From: Paenibacillus pasadenensis
GTDB lineage: Bacteria > Bacillota > Bacilli > Paenibacillales > Paenibacillaceae
Assembly (NCBI RefSeq): GCF_023715725.1
Contig: NZ_JAMBOT010000012.1
Coordinates: 41,827-105,826, forward strand
Direction: 5' to 3'
DNA length: 64,000 nt
This document shows, piece by piece, positions 15,837 to 24,743 of the stretch. The notes below the pieces were generated by a model. It saw nothing but the letters and a program-made list of their open reading frames with translations, had not been told where the DNA came from and did not search any database. Position numbers and translations under genes: made by a program. Numbering within the stretch: the stretch's first letter is position 1; every line of letters starts with the position of its first letter.

Positions 15837-17291
15837 TTATGCATGAACTTGTTCCTCTGTTGTCTTTTTCAGTTTGGAAGCAAGCGGGATCCTCACTTCC
15901 CGCACCCATTCATAACATTTATACACGCCGTAACTTTGCAGAAGAATCATGACGGGAATCAAATCCAGACGGTATCGTGTTTGAATCTCAATAATCAAAT
16001 GCGCCCCTGCGTACATCAAAAGTAATGATACGTAAAACAAATGATCTCCATAATTTCGGGATCTCCACAATGCGATCATGGCAACTAAACCAAACATGGA
16101 AATGAGAACGTATATTGGGCTTTCCCACTTTTTCAACAGTCTTTCCAGCTTCCCTTTGTCAAGCCCCTGTAGGCTCCAGAAGGCGGACGAGTCCGGGGCT
16201 CCCCACATGGCTACTAGCTTTTTCCCCATTAATAACACTACCTCAGGTTTGTGCTCCAAACGCTCCTTAATTCTAGCCAGCTCAGCCTGATGCCGCTCAT
16301 CGCCAAATGAATATTGGTTCGCATATCGTGCATCATCCAAATTCCAGCCGCCAATCGTTTCCGCATTCAATCCGACCATAAATTTCCAGTATTTATCGCC
16401 GCCAAACAAAGAGTTGCTCGTTACGCCTGATGAAATAAGCGAAAAGCTGACCAAATGCTGCACCAAATAAAAAACAGCAATGACCCCCGCCAGTCTGGAG
16501 GCCGCGGCTATCCCTTGTTTCTTAGGGGATGTCCTCCACTGTCCCCAAAGAATGGGTACAAAAAACAATACGATTGCGGCTAGATAGACGATCCCGATTG
16601 GACGCATCAGATTACCGACGCTGAACGCGAATCCTGCGAATAAACCGATTAGGATGGAATGAGGCCTTTTTAACAGCAGAAAGCAGCCCAATAAAAAGAA
16701 AAATATGGAAATATGCTGATTTGTCAACACGGAACACATGATAATATTAGGTATATAAAATAGATAAATCAGCATGGCGATTCTTCCGCAAGTTTCATTA
16801 AACGCTTTTGAGGCGGAGTAATAGAGAATGACTGCACTTCCAACGCTGAACAGGATATTCAGAAATTTGAGCACAAATATCGAGTTTCCAAATAATTTAA
16901 TGATCAATGCCTCGTACATTGTAAAGCCAAACTGGTAAGGAAAACTCGTAAAGTAGGCGGAATTTCCGAAGGAAAAGTCACCTGAAACAGCCATTAAAGC
17001 CGCGTTGTACATCAAGAGAAAGTCCGATTCCGGCTTTGTCGGGTTCCAAATGATCCAGGTCATTCGTACGGCGAAGCCGAGCGAGATAAATACGATTAGA
17101 AATATTTTGGGACTAATCCTACGGCATGTCCAATGAACCAACAGCAGGACAACGCAGCAGGCGGCACCAAGTGCAGCTATCGCCTTCCAAACCGTTTCGA
17201 AAGTAAAGGTTAAATTGACAAAGGAAGAAATCATTAAGGTCAGAAAAAAAACTCCGCCGACTGCGGAGAGAATCCGGTTCGAAAACAGCAT
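15837..17291 (-). CDS. Glycosyltransferase family 39-like membrane protein
   Basis: 484 residues, ATG 17291 with AAAGGAG. About eleven to twelve membrane segments. After the second or third segment comes a periplasm-side loop with an acidic residue (PTKPESDFLLMYNAA), in the place of the catalytic Asp of GT-C enzymes such as protein mannosyltransferase and ArnT. The stretches LMRPIGIVYLAA and TRYRLDLIPVMI near the end are also usual in the family. GT39-type enzymes move a sugar from a polyprenyl phosphate to a protein or glycolipid outside the membrane. Acceptor unknown. A weak -10 TATAAT lies upstream near 17360, without a clear -35. Confidence 0.65.
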   Translation of the reverse strand: MLFSNRILSAVGGVFFLTLMISSFVNLTFTFETVWKAIAALGAACCVVLLLVHWTCRRISPKIFLIVFISLGFAVRMTWIIWNPTKPESDFLLMYNAALMAVSGDFSFGNSAYFTSFPYQFGFTMYEALIIKLFGNSIFVLKFLNILFSVGSAVILYYSASKAFNETCGRIAMLIYLFYIPNIIMCSVLTNQHISIFFFLLGCFLLLKRPHSILIGLFAGFAFSVGNLMRPIGIVYLAAIVLFFVPILWGQWRTSPKKQGIAAASRLAGVIAVFYLVQHLVSFSLISSGVTSNSLFGGDKYWKFMVGLNAETIGGWNLDDARYANQYSFGDERHQAELARIKERLEHKPEVVLLMGKKLVAMWGAPDSSAFWSLQGLDKGKLERLLKKWESPIYVLISMFGLVAMIALWRSRNYGDHLFYVSLLLMYAGAHLIIEIQTRYRLDLIPVMILLQSYGVYKCYEWVREVRIPLASKLKKTTEEQVHA

Positions 17292-17449
17292 ATTTACTCC
17301 TTTGTTTCAAAAATGATTTTAATATTCCAATCAAATTACATCCAGACCGCTTTGTTGATTATACTGGTATATCTTTGAAAATAAAATGTTTTTTAATAAT
17401 TTGTTTAAATTCGTTCAACATCAAGGCTCTGCTAGTATGTCAGGAAATG

Positions 17450-17502
17450 AAAAAAGACTGGAGAAAGTTTGGGTATAAACCCAAGCAATTTCCAGTCTTT
17501 AT
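17450..17502 (-). terminator. Terminator of the GH27 gene
   Basis: AAAGACTGGA pairs with TCCAGTCTTT, with an inner TTGGGT/ACCCAA stem; A/T tracts on both sides. The outer stem is nearly the same as the one at 28111-28163. Confidence 0.75.
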
Positions 17503-17553
17503 GCTAATTTTTCATTAAATTCAAGGATTCAACATCTACTCTATTAACAAAAT

Positions 17554-20500
17554 TTATCTGACCTTTTCTGCGATTATCTTGAGAAGCACAGTCACAGCCT
17601 CTATCCGTGTTGTTTTGGCGTCTGGATTGAATATGTTTGCACCGTTACCTTCAACGATTCCAATCTTTTTCATGGCTGCGACGGCATCTTTCGCCCACGT
17701 TGGGATGTCCTTGTCATCCTTGAAGCCGATCGAGGCGTTCGTTTCCATGGATAATTCTGCAGCATTAGCGATCGCTACCGCCATTTCGGCGCGGGTAATC
17801 GCTGAGTTCGGACGGAAAGTCCCGTCGGCGTACCCTTTCATATAGCCCGCTTGAACAGCTTGCGCGACCAAGCTTTTTGCCCATGGTCCGATGTTCGCCG
17901 CATCATTAAAGAATAGTTCCGTTCCTGTTCCCTGCGGTTTGAATGCATTAATCAGCATCGCTGCGAATTCCGCGCGTGTCACGGTGTGATTCGGCTTAAA
18001 TGTTCCGTCGGCGTATCCTTTAATAAGGCCAATGTTTACCGCTTGCTTGATGTTTGCCTCTCCCCAGTGTCCGGCAATGTCGCTGAAGCGCGTCTCCGAC
18101 TCCGGATTTTTAGTCGGTTCATCATCGGATTGATCTACTGCGAATACAGCAAACTTCGTAAAATAATCGACCGTCACGCTAATATTATTCCCACTCACCT
18201 TACCGCCATTTACCTTTATCCAGCTTTTCTTTACTTCGTCATAGTAAAAAACAGCCGGCGTTTGATCGCTCTTCAACTTCGCGGAGTCAAACCTAAAAGT
18301 TATCATAATCGGGCTCAAAAAATTTCCCGTGAAGTTTTTCAGAAGCTCGAACACCTTACTGACTGGAACTTCATCATTCGCAAGCAGCTTCTGTGTGTCC
18401 GTCACCTTCTCAATCGTAATTGTAGCGTCTCTGCCTGTAGCAAGGGCTGGGATCGTGGCCATGATCTCATCGTCCAAACTAACCTGGCCTGCCTTACCAG
18501 CCGGAAGCGTAAGCTTGCCATTCATCGACTTTAAAATTATGTCACTTGGTATCACTGGACCGTCGAATCCACTTGGCGTTCTGACTTCCACCGTCACGGT
18601 ATAAGTCACTTTGCTGATGCCATCCTGTGCGGTTACGATTACCTTGCTGCCCGTCCTCAAAGTCGTCGCCTCGGTTGTTCCGTCGGCATCGTACACCTTA
18701 AACGTTGCTCCCTCGGCCAAGGTAATCGCTGCCTTCAGCTCCGCTAGCGTTGTTCCGTTTGGAATGTTCGTTATCGTCTCATTCGCCGTTCCGCCCGCGC
18801 TCACCGTTCCGATCGTTGAACTCAGAGTGGCGTCTTGGCTTAACGCCGCATTTACCGTCACGGTATAAGTCACTTTTGTCGTTCCGTCCTGTGCGGTTAC
18901 GATTACCTTGCTGCCCGTCGTCAAGGTCGTCGCCTCGGTTGTTCCGTCGGCATCGTACACCTTAAACGTTGCTCCCTCGGCCAGGGTAATCGCTGCCTTC
19001 AGCTCCGCTAGCGTTGTTCCGTTTGGAATGTTCGTTATCGTCTCATTCGCCGTTCCGCCCGCGCTTACCGTTCCGATTGCTGAGGCAAGACTTGTGTCAC
19101 TGCTTAGTTGTGCATGAATCATTGCATTGGCCCAATCAGCATTATCATATGCTGAGCCATCTCCCCCGTCAGTTACAACTAGTAAAAGAAAATTAACTCC
19201 TGTGATATCGACATCAATCGTCTTTGCAGGAGTATTAGCAGTCATATGTCCGCTGTCCCACAATTTCTTGCCATCCCCATGTACTTCAAACACTACCGAA
19301 CCATTATTTACGCTATCATCTATTCCAACAACTGATGTGAATTTCGCGTAGCGCCCATCTAATATATAAATTATTTTGCATGGAGAATTAGTGCCCAACC
19401 CTTTAACATAATTAATCCCATCCAACTTAATCGTTGTTCCATCATTGGAACCTGATCCGCCAACTGTCATATCTTTTTCTATTGGCCCCCAGGCATGGCT
19501 TGAATAACTCCACTCCAAATCGCTAAGATAATGTGTGGGAGCAAACGGAATATTGCTATCTGATAACTTAGGATATACCATTACCGATGTGCTTCCACTA
19601 AGCTCTCGCGTATTCCCTGCCTCAATAAACTGTGCAGTTGCACTTAGTTGAGCGTTGATAAAAGAGGAAGCGGCTGTCGGCGTAATAATCCATTCAATCG
19701 TAACTGTTTCGCCTACCTCTATAACCTCAAATGTATTACTCGACGCCGCTTCCGCTATCCAGCCTGCAGGGAGCTGAATATTAGCTGTTACATCGCGAAT
19801 AGGGACGAGACCGTCATTTTTCAATACGGATGTAAGCTGAACCGGGTCTTCAGATATAACAACTGGATTTGTTGAGAGAGAGATATCCAAAGATCCGATG
19901 GCTTCATCAATAGTTGTTGGAGTAACTTTAAGCAAAGCTGCACCATGCGATGGAACTACAACAGAGTAACGATCAGAAAAAGTGCCGATATTAGAACGTG
20001 TCCATAGATTTCGAACGTTATTTAGTTGAGGCAGTTGAACATCTGAAAAATCAAAGGATATTTTGGTTTCTTGTGCCGTCCGATTGAACAGCGCGATATA
20101 TTTCTCTCCGTTCCCTGCATCCGAGACCCACTTGGTAATATTGTTCTGGTCGTAAAAGGCGCGCTGATTATCGCCTGTCTGGTTGACAGCCAGAACCTCA
20201 GGATTGGTTAGGACGTCAAGGGTGAAATCGTCGTTCGACAGTGCCCTCGGGTCGCCGCCCATGATAAGCGGAGAGCGGGCTATGGCATGCAGCGTCATTG
20301 ACGTGTATATTTCATCTTTGGTTAACAGGCTCTGCCTGATCTCTCCCCAAGTGCTGCTTCGTATCTTACCAAAGGGAAGCATGTCCAAATCTATCCATGC
20401 GCCTTCGCCAGCATAGCTCGCGAATTTTTTGGCAGGATCAAACTGCTTGTTGGTATCGTTCCAGTTGTCCCATACATCACCGGTGGAGCGGAACAGGTCC

Positions 20501-21276
20501 ATGTTTTGGAGGATCGTTTGCACCTGATCTTCTGAAACACTATCTCCCGGCGATCCGCTGATGATGATGTCGCTGCCCACATTTTCCCTCGCTTGGCTGT
20601 AGGCTTTGATGTCATTCAGGTGAAAGGGGCTGGTGAGGTCATCGATCTTCACGTAATCGACTCCCCAGGACTCCCACAGCTCAAAAAGTGAATCGTAATA
20701 CGCCTGCGACTCATCGGGGTAATCCGCCCAATTCAGTCCATAGTTGTCATCGTTCCAATAGCAGACATCGGACGTATTCGTAATATCCTTCGCCGTAGAG
20801 CTCGTCCCTTTGATCGCAACATCCGCTGCATAGGCCGCTCGGGGAATCCCACGCATCGCATAAATACCCAGCTTAAGGCCGAGGCTGTGGACATAGTCCG
20901 CCAGAGGCTTCAATCCGGCGCCGCCTGCAGCTGAAGGAAACCTTGTAACGCCTGGAATCGGCCGCCCGTATTCGTCAATATGTATGGCGCCTCGGCCTTC
21001 ATTGGTCCACCAGCCGCCATCCAGATTAACATTGATATACCCGCTGTCCTTCAAATTGGCGGCCATATAGTCCGCTATCTCCTTTACATTGGCCTCGTTC
21101 AATTCTTCATTATCGAAGAAGGTATCAAACGAGTTCCACCCCATCGGCGGGGTCTGGGGTTCCCCACTGGTATACGAGGCATTCACGGGCTGGGTAAAGC
21201 CTAACAGGTTCACTGTCACCAGGGTGACCGCCAACAACAAGGTTACAATTCTTTTACCGCTTTTTCTATTGTACAC
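17554..21276 (-). CDS. SLH-anchored GH27 glycoside hydrolase (alpha-galactosidase family)
   Basis: 1240 residues, GTG 21276 (GGAGGG 7 bases before). Signal peptide 1-33. GH27 catalytic domain about 38-450: PPMGWNSFD opening, DYVKIDD with the nucleophile Asp near 212, and R-STG-D-VWDNW with the likely acid/base Asp near 267. Then a NEW3-type domain (462-570), an NPCBM carbohydrate-binding domain (578-715), two near-identical 88-residue beta domains (about 725-892), a further beta domain and three SLH motifs (1058-1240; HTVTRAEFAAMLINAF, SAITRAEMAVAIANA). GH27 includes alpha-galactosidases, beta-L-arabinopyranosidases and isomaltodextranases, so the bond is not certain. Its promoter shares operator repeats with the nearby sugar importer, which ties the two in one response. 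Confidence 0.85.
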   Translation of the reverse strand: MYNRKSGKRIVTLLLAVTLVTVNLLGFTQPVNASYTSGEPQTPPMGWNSFDTFFDNEELNEANVKEIADYMAANLKDSGYINVNLDGGWWTNEGRGAIHIDEYGRPIPGVTRFPSAAGGAGLKPLADYVHSLGLKLGIYAMRGIPRAAYAADVAIKGTSSTAKDITNTSDVCYWNDDNYGLNWADYPDESQAYYDSLFELWESWGVDYVKIDDLTSPFHLNDIKAYSQARENVGSDIIISGSPGDSVSEDQVQTILQNMDLFRSTGDVWDNWNDTNKQFDPAKKFASYAGEGAWIDLDMLPFGKIRSSTWGEIRQSLLTKDEIYTSMTLHAIARSPLIMGGDPRALSNDDFTLDVLTNPEVLAVNQTGDNQRAFYDQNNITKWVSDAGNGEKYIALFNRTAQETKISFDFSDVQLPQLNNVRNLWTRSNIGTFSDRYSVVVPSHGAALLKVTPTTIDEAIGSLDISLSTNPVVISEDPVQLTSVLKNDGLVPIRDVTANIQLPAGWIAEAASSNTFEVIEVGETVTIEWIITPTAASSFINAQLSATAQFIEAGNTRELSGSTSVMVYPKLSDSNIPFAPTHYLSDLEWSYSSHAWGPIEKDMTVGGSGSNDGTTIKLDGINYVKGLGTNSPCKIIYILDGRYAKFTSVVGIDDSVNNGSVVFEVHGDGKKLWDSGHMTANTPAKTIDVDITGVNFLLLVVTDGGDGSAYDNADWANAMIHAQLSSDTSLASAIGTVSAGGTANETITNIPNGTTLAELKAAITLAEGATFKVYDADGTTEATTLTTGSKVIVTAQDGTTKVTYTVTVNAALSQDATLSSTIGTVSAGGTANETITNIPNGTTLAELKAAITLAEGATFKVYDADGTTEATTLRTGSKVIVTAQDGISKVTYTVTVEVRTPSGFDGPVIPSDIILKSMNGKLTLPAGKAGQVSLDDEIMATIPALATGRDATITIEKVTDTQKLLANDEVPVSKVFELLKNFTGNFLSPIMITFRFDSAKLKSDQTPAVFYYDEVKKSWIKVNGGKVSGNNISVTVDYFTKFAVFAVDQSDDEPTKNPESETRFSDIAGHWGEANIKQAVNIGLIKGYADGTFKPNHTVTRAEFAAMLINAFKPQGTGTELFFNDAANIGPWAKSLVAQAVQAGYMKGYADGTFRPNSAITRAEMAVAIANAAELSMETNASIGFKDDKDIPTWAKDAVAAMKKIGIVEGNGANIFNPDAKTTRIEAVTVLLKIIAEKVR
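18605..19076. repeat. Two near-identical 264-bp tandem repeats inside the GH27 gene
   Basis: The block 18605-18812 recurs at 18869-19076 with a 264-base (88-codon) period and few differences. Each copy encodes ETITNIPNGTTLAELKAAI and KVYDADGTTEATTL, a cadherin-like or DUF5018-like beta domain. High DNA identity points to recent duplication. Confidence 0.85.
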
Positions 21277-21369
21277 AACAATTCCCTCCTCATTTGTTCG
21301 ATGACGCCCTGCCAGTACATAGATTACGTGTGAGAATAGTACAATCCTAGAATCGTTGGTTGCATCTTT

Positions 21370-21436
21370 ATTTTAGGCAATCAACGATCTGTTCGGAATG
21401 GAAATAGTGAACCTCTGACCTGTAAATATCGAACCT
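21370..21436 (-). promoter_or_regulatory. Activator-dependent promoter of the GH27 gene
   Basis: Minus strand: tandem half-sites AGGTTCGATATTTACA (21436-21421) and AGGTTCACTATTTCCA (21414-21399), 22 bases apart, the second ending directly before a poor -35 TTCCGA (21398-21393); 17-base spacer; -10 TAAAAT (21375-21370). The same arrangement occurs at 24626-24692 before the importer gene. The layout suits class II activation by an AraC-type protein, probably the response regulator at 26536. Confidence 0.7.
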
Positions 21437-21468
21437 GTTTAGACTTGCTTTCTCGCTTATTTTGGCAA

Positions 21469-21498
21469 GAAAAAACTCGTCCAGTGAATAGACGAGTC
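21469..21498 (-). terminator. Terminator of the sugar importer operon
   Basis: ACTCGTC pairs with GACGAGT, followed by TTTTTTC on the minus strand; 34 bases after the stop at 21532. Confidence 0.8.
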
Positions 21499-21531
21499 TC
21501 ACTCAAACAACAGTTGTATCCTAAGGGTAAA

Positions 21532-22350
21532 CTACCCCTTAACGGATCCGGCTGTCATGCCTTCGATAATATATCGCTGAAGGAATAGGTATACGATCAG
21601 CATAGGCAACATGACTAATAACAGATCAGCAAATACATAATGCCACTGAGTTCCATATTGGGAGACAAAATTATAAACGGAGAAGGGAAGTGTCCACTTG
21701 CCACTGTCACTAATGATATAAAGTGTATTAAGGAAATCGTTCCAGGCAGACATCGCAACAAATATGGTAACGGTTGCAATGGATGGCTTCAGTAACGGAA
21801 AAATAATTCTTCTAAACGTATAAAAGCTCCCCGCTCCATCAATTGTCGCCGCTTCATCCAATTCTCTAGATAAGGAGCGAACAAACCCGCTCATAATAAA
21901 GATGGTAAATGGAAGATTTAGCGCGCTCATGAATAGAATCAAACCGAAAAATTGCCCGGAGATTTGTAGGTTTTGCAGTAGTTTGATCGTAGGAATCATG
22001 GATGGGGGCGCAATCATGCCAGCAAAAAAGAAGAAAAATAGATATTGCACCCAACGGCCCTGACGCCTCGCTAAGAAATAGGCGCACATGGAGCCTGCAA
22101 GGATTGTAATCGCAACTGTAGAAGCGGTTACAATAATACTATTTTTAAAACCATTTAATAAACGTCCTTCAATGAACACGGTTTTATAGTTCGACCACAT
22201 CCATTGACTTGGCAAGTTAAGGTTCAGCTCGGAAGCTTCTGCTGGATTTTTCAAGGAGCCGAAAACCACTAGCAGTAACGGCAGAATAATGAGCAAACTC
22301 CCTAATCCCGCTAACGCTGTCCGAAGCCAGAAGCCCTTTCGCGTCCTCAT
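21532..22350 (-). CDS. Carbohydrate ABC transporter permease (MalG type)
   Basis: 272 residues, ATG 22350 after AAGGAGAG; overlaps the stop of the partner permease by 4 bases. Six membrane segments and the EAA loop ELDEAATIDGAG-x5-FRRIIFPLLKP, which docks the ATPase. It forms the import channel with the MalF-type subunit. No ATPase gene is present in the cluster, so a shared MsmK/MsmX-like ATPase encoded elsewhere must power it, as is usual for this group in Bacilli. Confidence 0.9.
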   Translation of the reverse strand: MRTRKGFWLRTALAGLGSLLIILPLLLVVFGSLKNPAEASELNLNLPSQWMWSNYKTVFIEGRLLNGFKNSIIVTASTVAITILAGSMCAYFLARRQGRWVQYLFFFFFAGMIAPPSMIPTIKLLQNLQISGQFFGLILFMSALNLPFTIFIMSGFVRSLSRELDEAATIDGAGSFYTFRRIIFPLLKPSIATVTIFVAMSAWNDFLNTLYIISDSGKWTLPFSVYNFVSQYGTQWHYVFADLLLVMLPMLIVYLFLQRYIIEGMTAGSVKG

Positions 22351-23216
22351 TCTGCCGTCTCTCCTTTCTGCATCAGCTTGACCAAGAGAATGGATATAAT
22401 CGCCACGGAAAGGAACAAGACGACGTTCGCAGCCGTACCGTAAGCATAAAGCCCTGATCCGAACTGTTTGAAAATATACGTGTTCATGACCTCGGTAGCC
22501 CCGCCAGGTCCACCACCAGTTGTAACAAAAATGATTTCAAACGCCTTCATAGATCCGATCATACTTAGCAGCACGCTAATTGTAACCACTGGTGCGAGCG
22601 TAGGAAGCATGACATATCGAAGACGCTGCGCACTAGTTGTTCCGTCAATAATCGCTGCTTCCAGCATATCCTTTGAAATACCCTGCAAACCAGCAAGGTA
22701 TAAGGCCATGGAGGAGCCGGCCCACTGCCATATGTTAACCGCAGTTATGGTATAGAGAGCAAGCATCGGATCGCCTAGCCAATCACTTTGCAGATTCGAT
22801 AGCCCTAAATAATACAGGAATTGATTAAATAATCCATCCCTGTGGAGGACGGTCGTAAACATATAACCAACAACAAGCGCGCTTAAGATGCTTGGCAGGA
22901 AGTATATTCCCCGAAAAAAGTTTCGTCCGGCAAGCGCGGAGTTTAACAGAAGGGCTAGGAGAATCCCGAGCCCGTTCTGCAAAATCGTCACCAATACTGC
23001 ATAAATAACAGTATTCTTCATGGCGAGATACATACTTTTCGTGTGAAATAACTCTACGAATTGATCAAATCCAACAAATTTAAGAGTATCTTTGTAAGGC
23101 GACCAGTCCGTAAGAGAATAGTAGAATCCTGAGAACGTCGGATAAAGGTAAAGAATGGCATAAATAGCAAATGCGGGAGCAATAAGCCACAGGGGGTACA
23201 TTTTTCTATGCAGCAT
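22347..23216 (-). CDS. Carbohydrate ABC transporter permease (MalF type)
   Basis: 289 residues if started at ATG 23216 (TTGGAGAG upstream); a start at 23288 would overlap the binding-protein gene by 41 bases. Six membrane segments. The EAA loop reads MLEAAIIDGTTSAQRLRYVMLP, and the VTTGGGPGGATEVMNTYIF stretch before the last segments is typical of sugar permeases of CUT1 importers. Middle gene of the binding protein - MalF - MalG operon. Confidence 0.9.
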   Translation of the reverse strand: MLHRKMYPLWLIAPAFAIYAILYLYPTFSGFYYSLTDWSPYKDTLKFVGFDQFVELFHTKSMYLAMKNTVIYAVLVTILQNGLGILLALLLNSALAGRNFFRGIYFLPSILSALVVGYMFTTVLHRDGLFNQFLYYLGLSNLQSDWLGDPMLALYTITAVNIWQWAGSSMALYLAGLQGISKDMLEAAIIDGTTSAQRLRYVMLPTLAPVVTISVLLSMIGSMKAFEIIFVTTGGGPGGATEVMNTYIFKQFGSGLYAYGTAANVVLFLSVAIISILLVKLMQKGETAE

Positions 23217-23247
23217 CGTTCTCTCCAACCCTTTCTTGCGTTTATCT

Positions 23248-24582
23248 CTAGAAGCCGGCAATTCCTGCAGCTTTGGCATTCTTATCAATATTGGATTGCA
23301 GCCCTTTTGCTGCCTCGTTCGGTGACAGCTGTCCGCCGTACAATTGTTGCAAAATCGACTGATAATCTCCGATCTCCACTACTGCAAGCGAGTTAAAGAA
23401 TGGAATAGCCTTTCCTTGCTCCACAAACGTATTCATATCGGCTGTTCCCGGGTTTAGCGGCACGTCCAGCCCCGTCCATGTCGGAATCGATTTCACTTCG
23501 TTGAAGTATTTAGTCAGTTGTTCTTGACTGCTGAAGAAATTCAAGAAATCTTTAGCCGCTTCTGCTTTTGGCGAATTCTTAAGCACGTACAGGCCGATAG
23601 GATCTGAGATCGCCGCATACCCGTCGCCGTCCCATGGCATCGGGAACATCCCAATTTGCGCATCCGGATACTTCTCCAGGAGAGGACCGATCGCCCAGTC
23701 TGCTTGGAAGATCATGGCCGACTTGCCTGTCGCCACTTGCTCAAGCGACATGTCGTACGTTCCGGAAAACAGGTCCTTGTTCAGGTAGCCTTTCTTTTGC
23801 AGATCGCTTTGTTTTTGAAGCGTGTCGACAAATTCAGGAATCTGATCAAAGGTCGTTTGGCGTGTATTGATCTTTTCCATTAAGTCCGGCTGTTTCTTCA
23901 TGACGTTTGCAACGCTACTGAAGGTGAACAGCTGCAGCGGCCATCCTTCTTTACCAGCTTCGTACACCGGCGTAATGCCAGCGGCCTTAATCTTTTCACT
24001 TATAGTCAACAACTCGTCATAAGTTTTTGGAATTTCGAGTCCAAGATCCGAGAATACCTTCTTGTTGTAAATAACGCCTGCCACGTTGAGCCCCGTTACC
24101 GGAATGCCATACAGCTTGTCGTCGTTCTTCAGGAAGTACTTCGTCACCGCCGGATTGATGCGGGATGCGAATTCCTCGTTGCTCAAGTCCAACAAGTTCT
24201 TCTCCGGTTGAAGCTTCGTCACGTTGCCAGGCTGTCCCCAGTAGAATAGCAAGTCCGGAGCATCCTTCGTAGCCAATCGCGTGCTGACAAGGTCGGCGTA
24301 ATTATTGACCGGAGCACTTTGGATGTCCAGCTTATTGCCCGTCTTCTCCTCATAGTCATCGAACACTTTCTGCCACTTCTTCTCGTTCAGCCAGTCGCTG
24401 GCGACGAGTACCTTCAGCGTGACCGACTTATTCTCGACCGATGGCGATGCTATTGCTGCTTTCGAACCGGATACTTCGCTGCTTCCCTTATTCGATGCGT
24501 TTCCGTTGTCGGTGTTATTTCCGCAAGCGGCAAGCAACATGGTGAGCGTGAGCAGAGGCAATACTGTTTTACCTTTAGTCAT
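23248..24582 (-). CDS. Sugar ABC transporter substrate-binding lipoprotein
   Basis: 444 residues from ATG 24582 (GGAGGGG 5 bases before). Signal peptide with lipobox LLAAC, so the mature protein is lipid-anchored at Cys about 21. A Ser/Asn/Gly-rich linker precedes a family 1 solute-binding fold (VLVASDWLNEKKW ... DLLFYWGQPGNVTKL ... GIPVTGLNVAGVIYNKKVF). It captures an oligosaccharide, perhaps the product of the GH27 enzyme, and delivers it to the two permeases downstream. First gene of the operon; its promoter carries the same tandem half-sites as the GH27 promoter. Confidence 0.9.
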   Translation of the reverse strand: MTKGKTVLPLLTLTMLLAACGNNTDNGNASNKGSSEVSGSKAAIASPSVENKSVTLKVLVASDWLNEKKWQKVFDDYEEKTGNKLDIQSAPVNNYADLVSTRLATKDAPDLLFYWGQPGNVTKLQPEKNLLDLSNEEFASRINPAVTKYFLKNDDKLYGIPVTGLNVAGVIYNKKVFSDLGLEIPKTYDELLTISEKIKAAGITPVYEAGKEGWPLQLFTFSSVANVMKKQPDLMEKINTRQTTFDQIPEFVDTLQKQSDLQKKGYLNKDLFSGTYDMSLEQVATGKSAMIFQADWAIGPLLEKYPDAQIGMFPMPWDGDGYAAISDPIGLYVLKNSPKAEAAKDFLNFFSSQEQLTKYFNEVKSIPTWTGLDVPLNPGTADMNTFVEQGKAIPFFNSLAVVEIGDYQSILQQLYGGQLSPNEAAKGLQSNIDKNAKAAGIAGF

Positions 24583-24625
24583 TGGGACCCCTCCAAATTT
24601 GTGTAAGTGCGAGAGTTGCATCTTT

Positions 24626-24692
24626 ATTTTAGGCTCTCGACCATGTGTTCGGAATGGAGATAGTGAACCTCTGGCCTGTAAATATCGAACCT
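24626..24692 (-). promoter_or_regulatory. Activator-dependent promoter of the sugar importer operon
   Basis: Minus strand: half-sites AGGTTCGATATTTACA (24692-24677) and AGGTTCACTATCTCCA (24670-24655), 22-base period, directly before -35 TTCCGA (24654-24649), 17-base spacer, -10 TAAAAT (24631-24626). Except for the spacer, nearly every base matches the copy at 21370-21436. Confidence 0.7.
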
Positions 24693-24743
24693 TTTACTAT
24701 ATTTTGCATACTGCGTGCTACAATATTATAGGGAGGAAAAATC

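Noticed and set aside
24700..24743. Promoter for the histidine kinase gene (TTGCAT, TACAAT, TATAGG elements)
   Set aside because: No pair has acceptable spacing; several weak choices exist, so no site is called.
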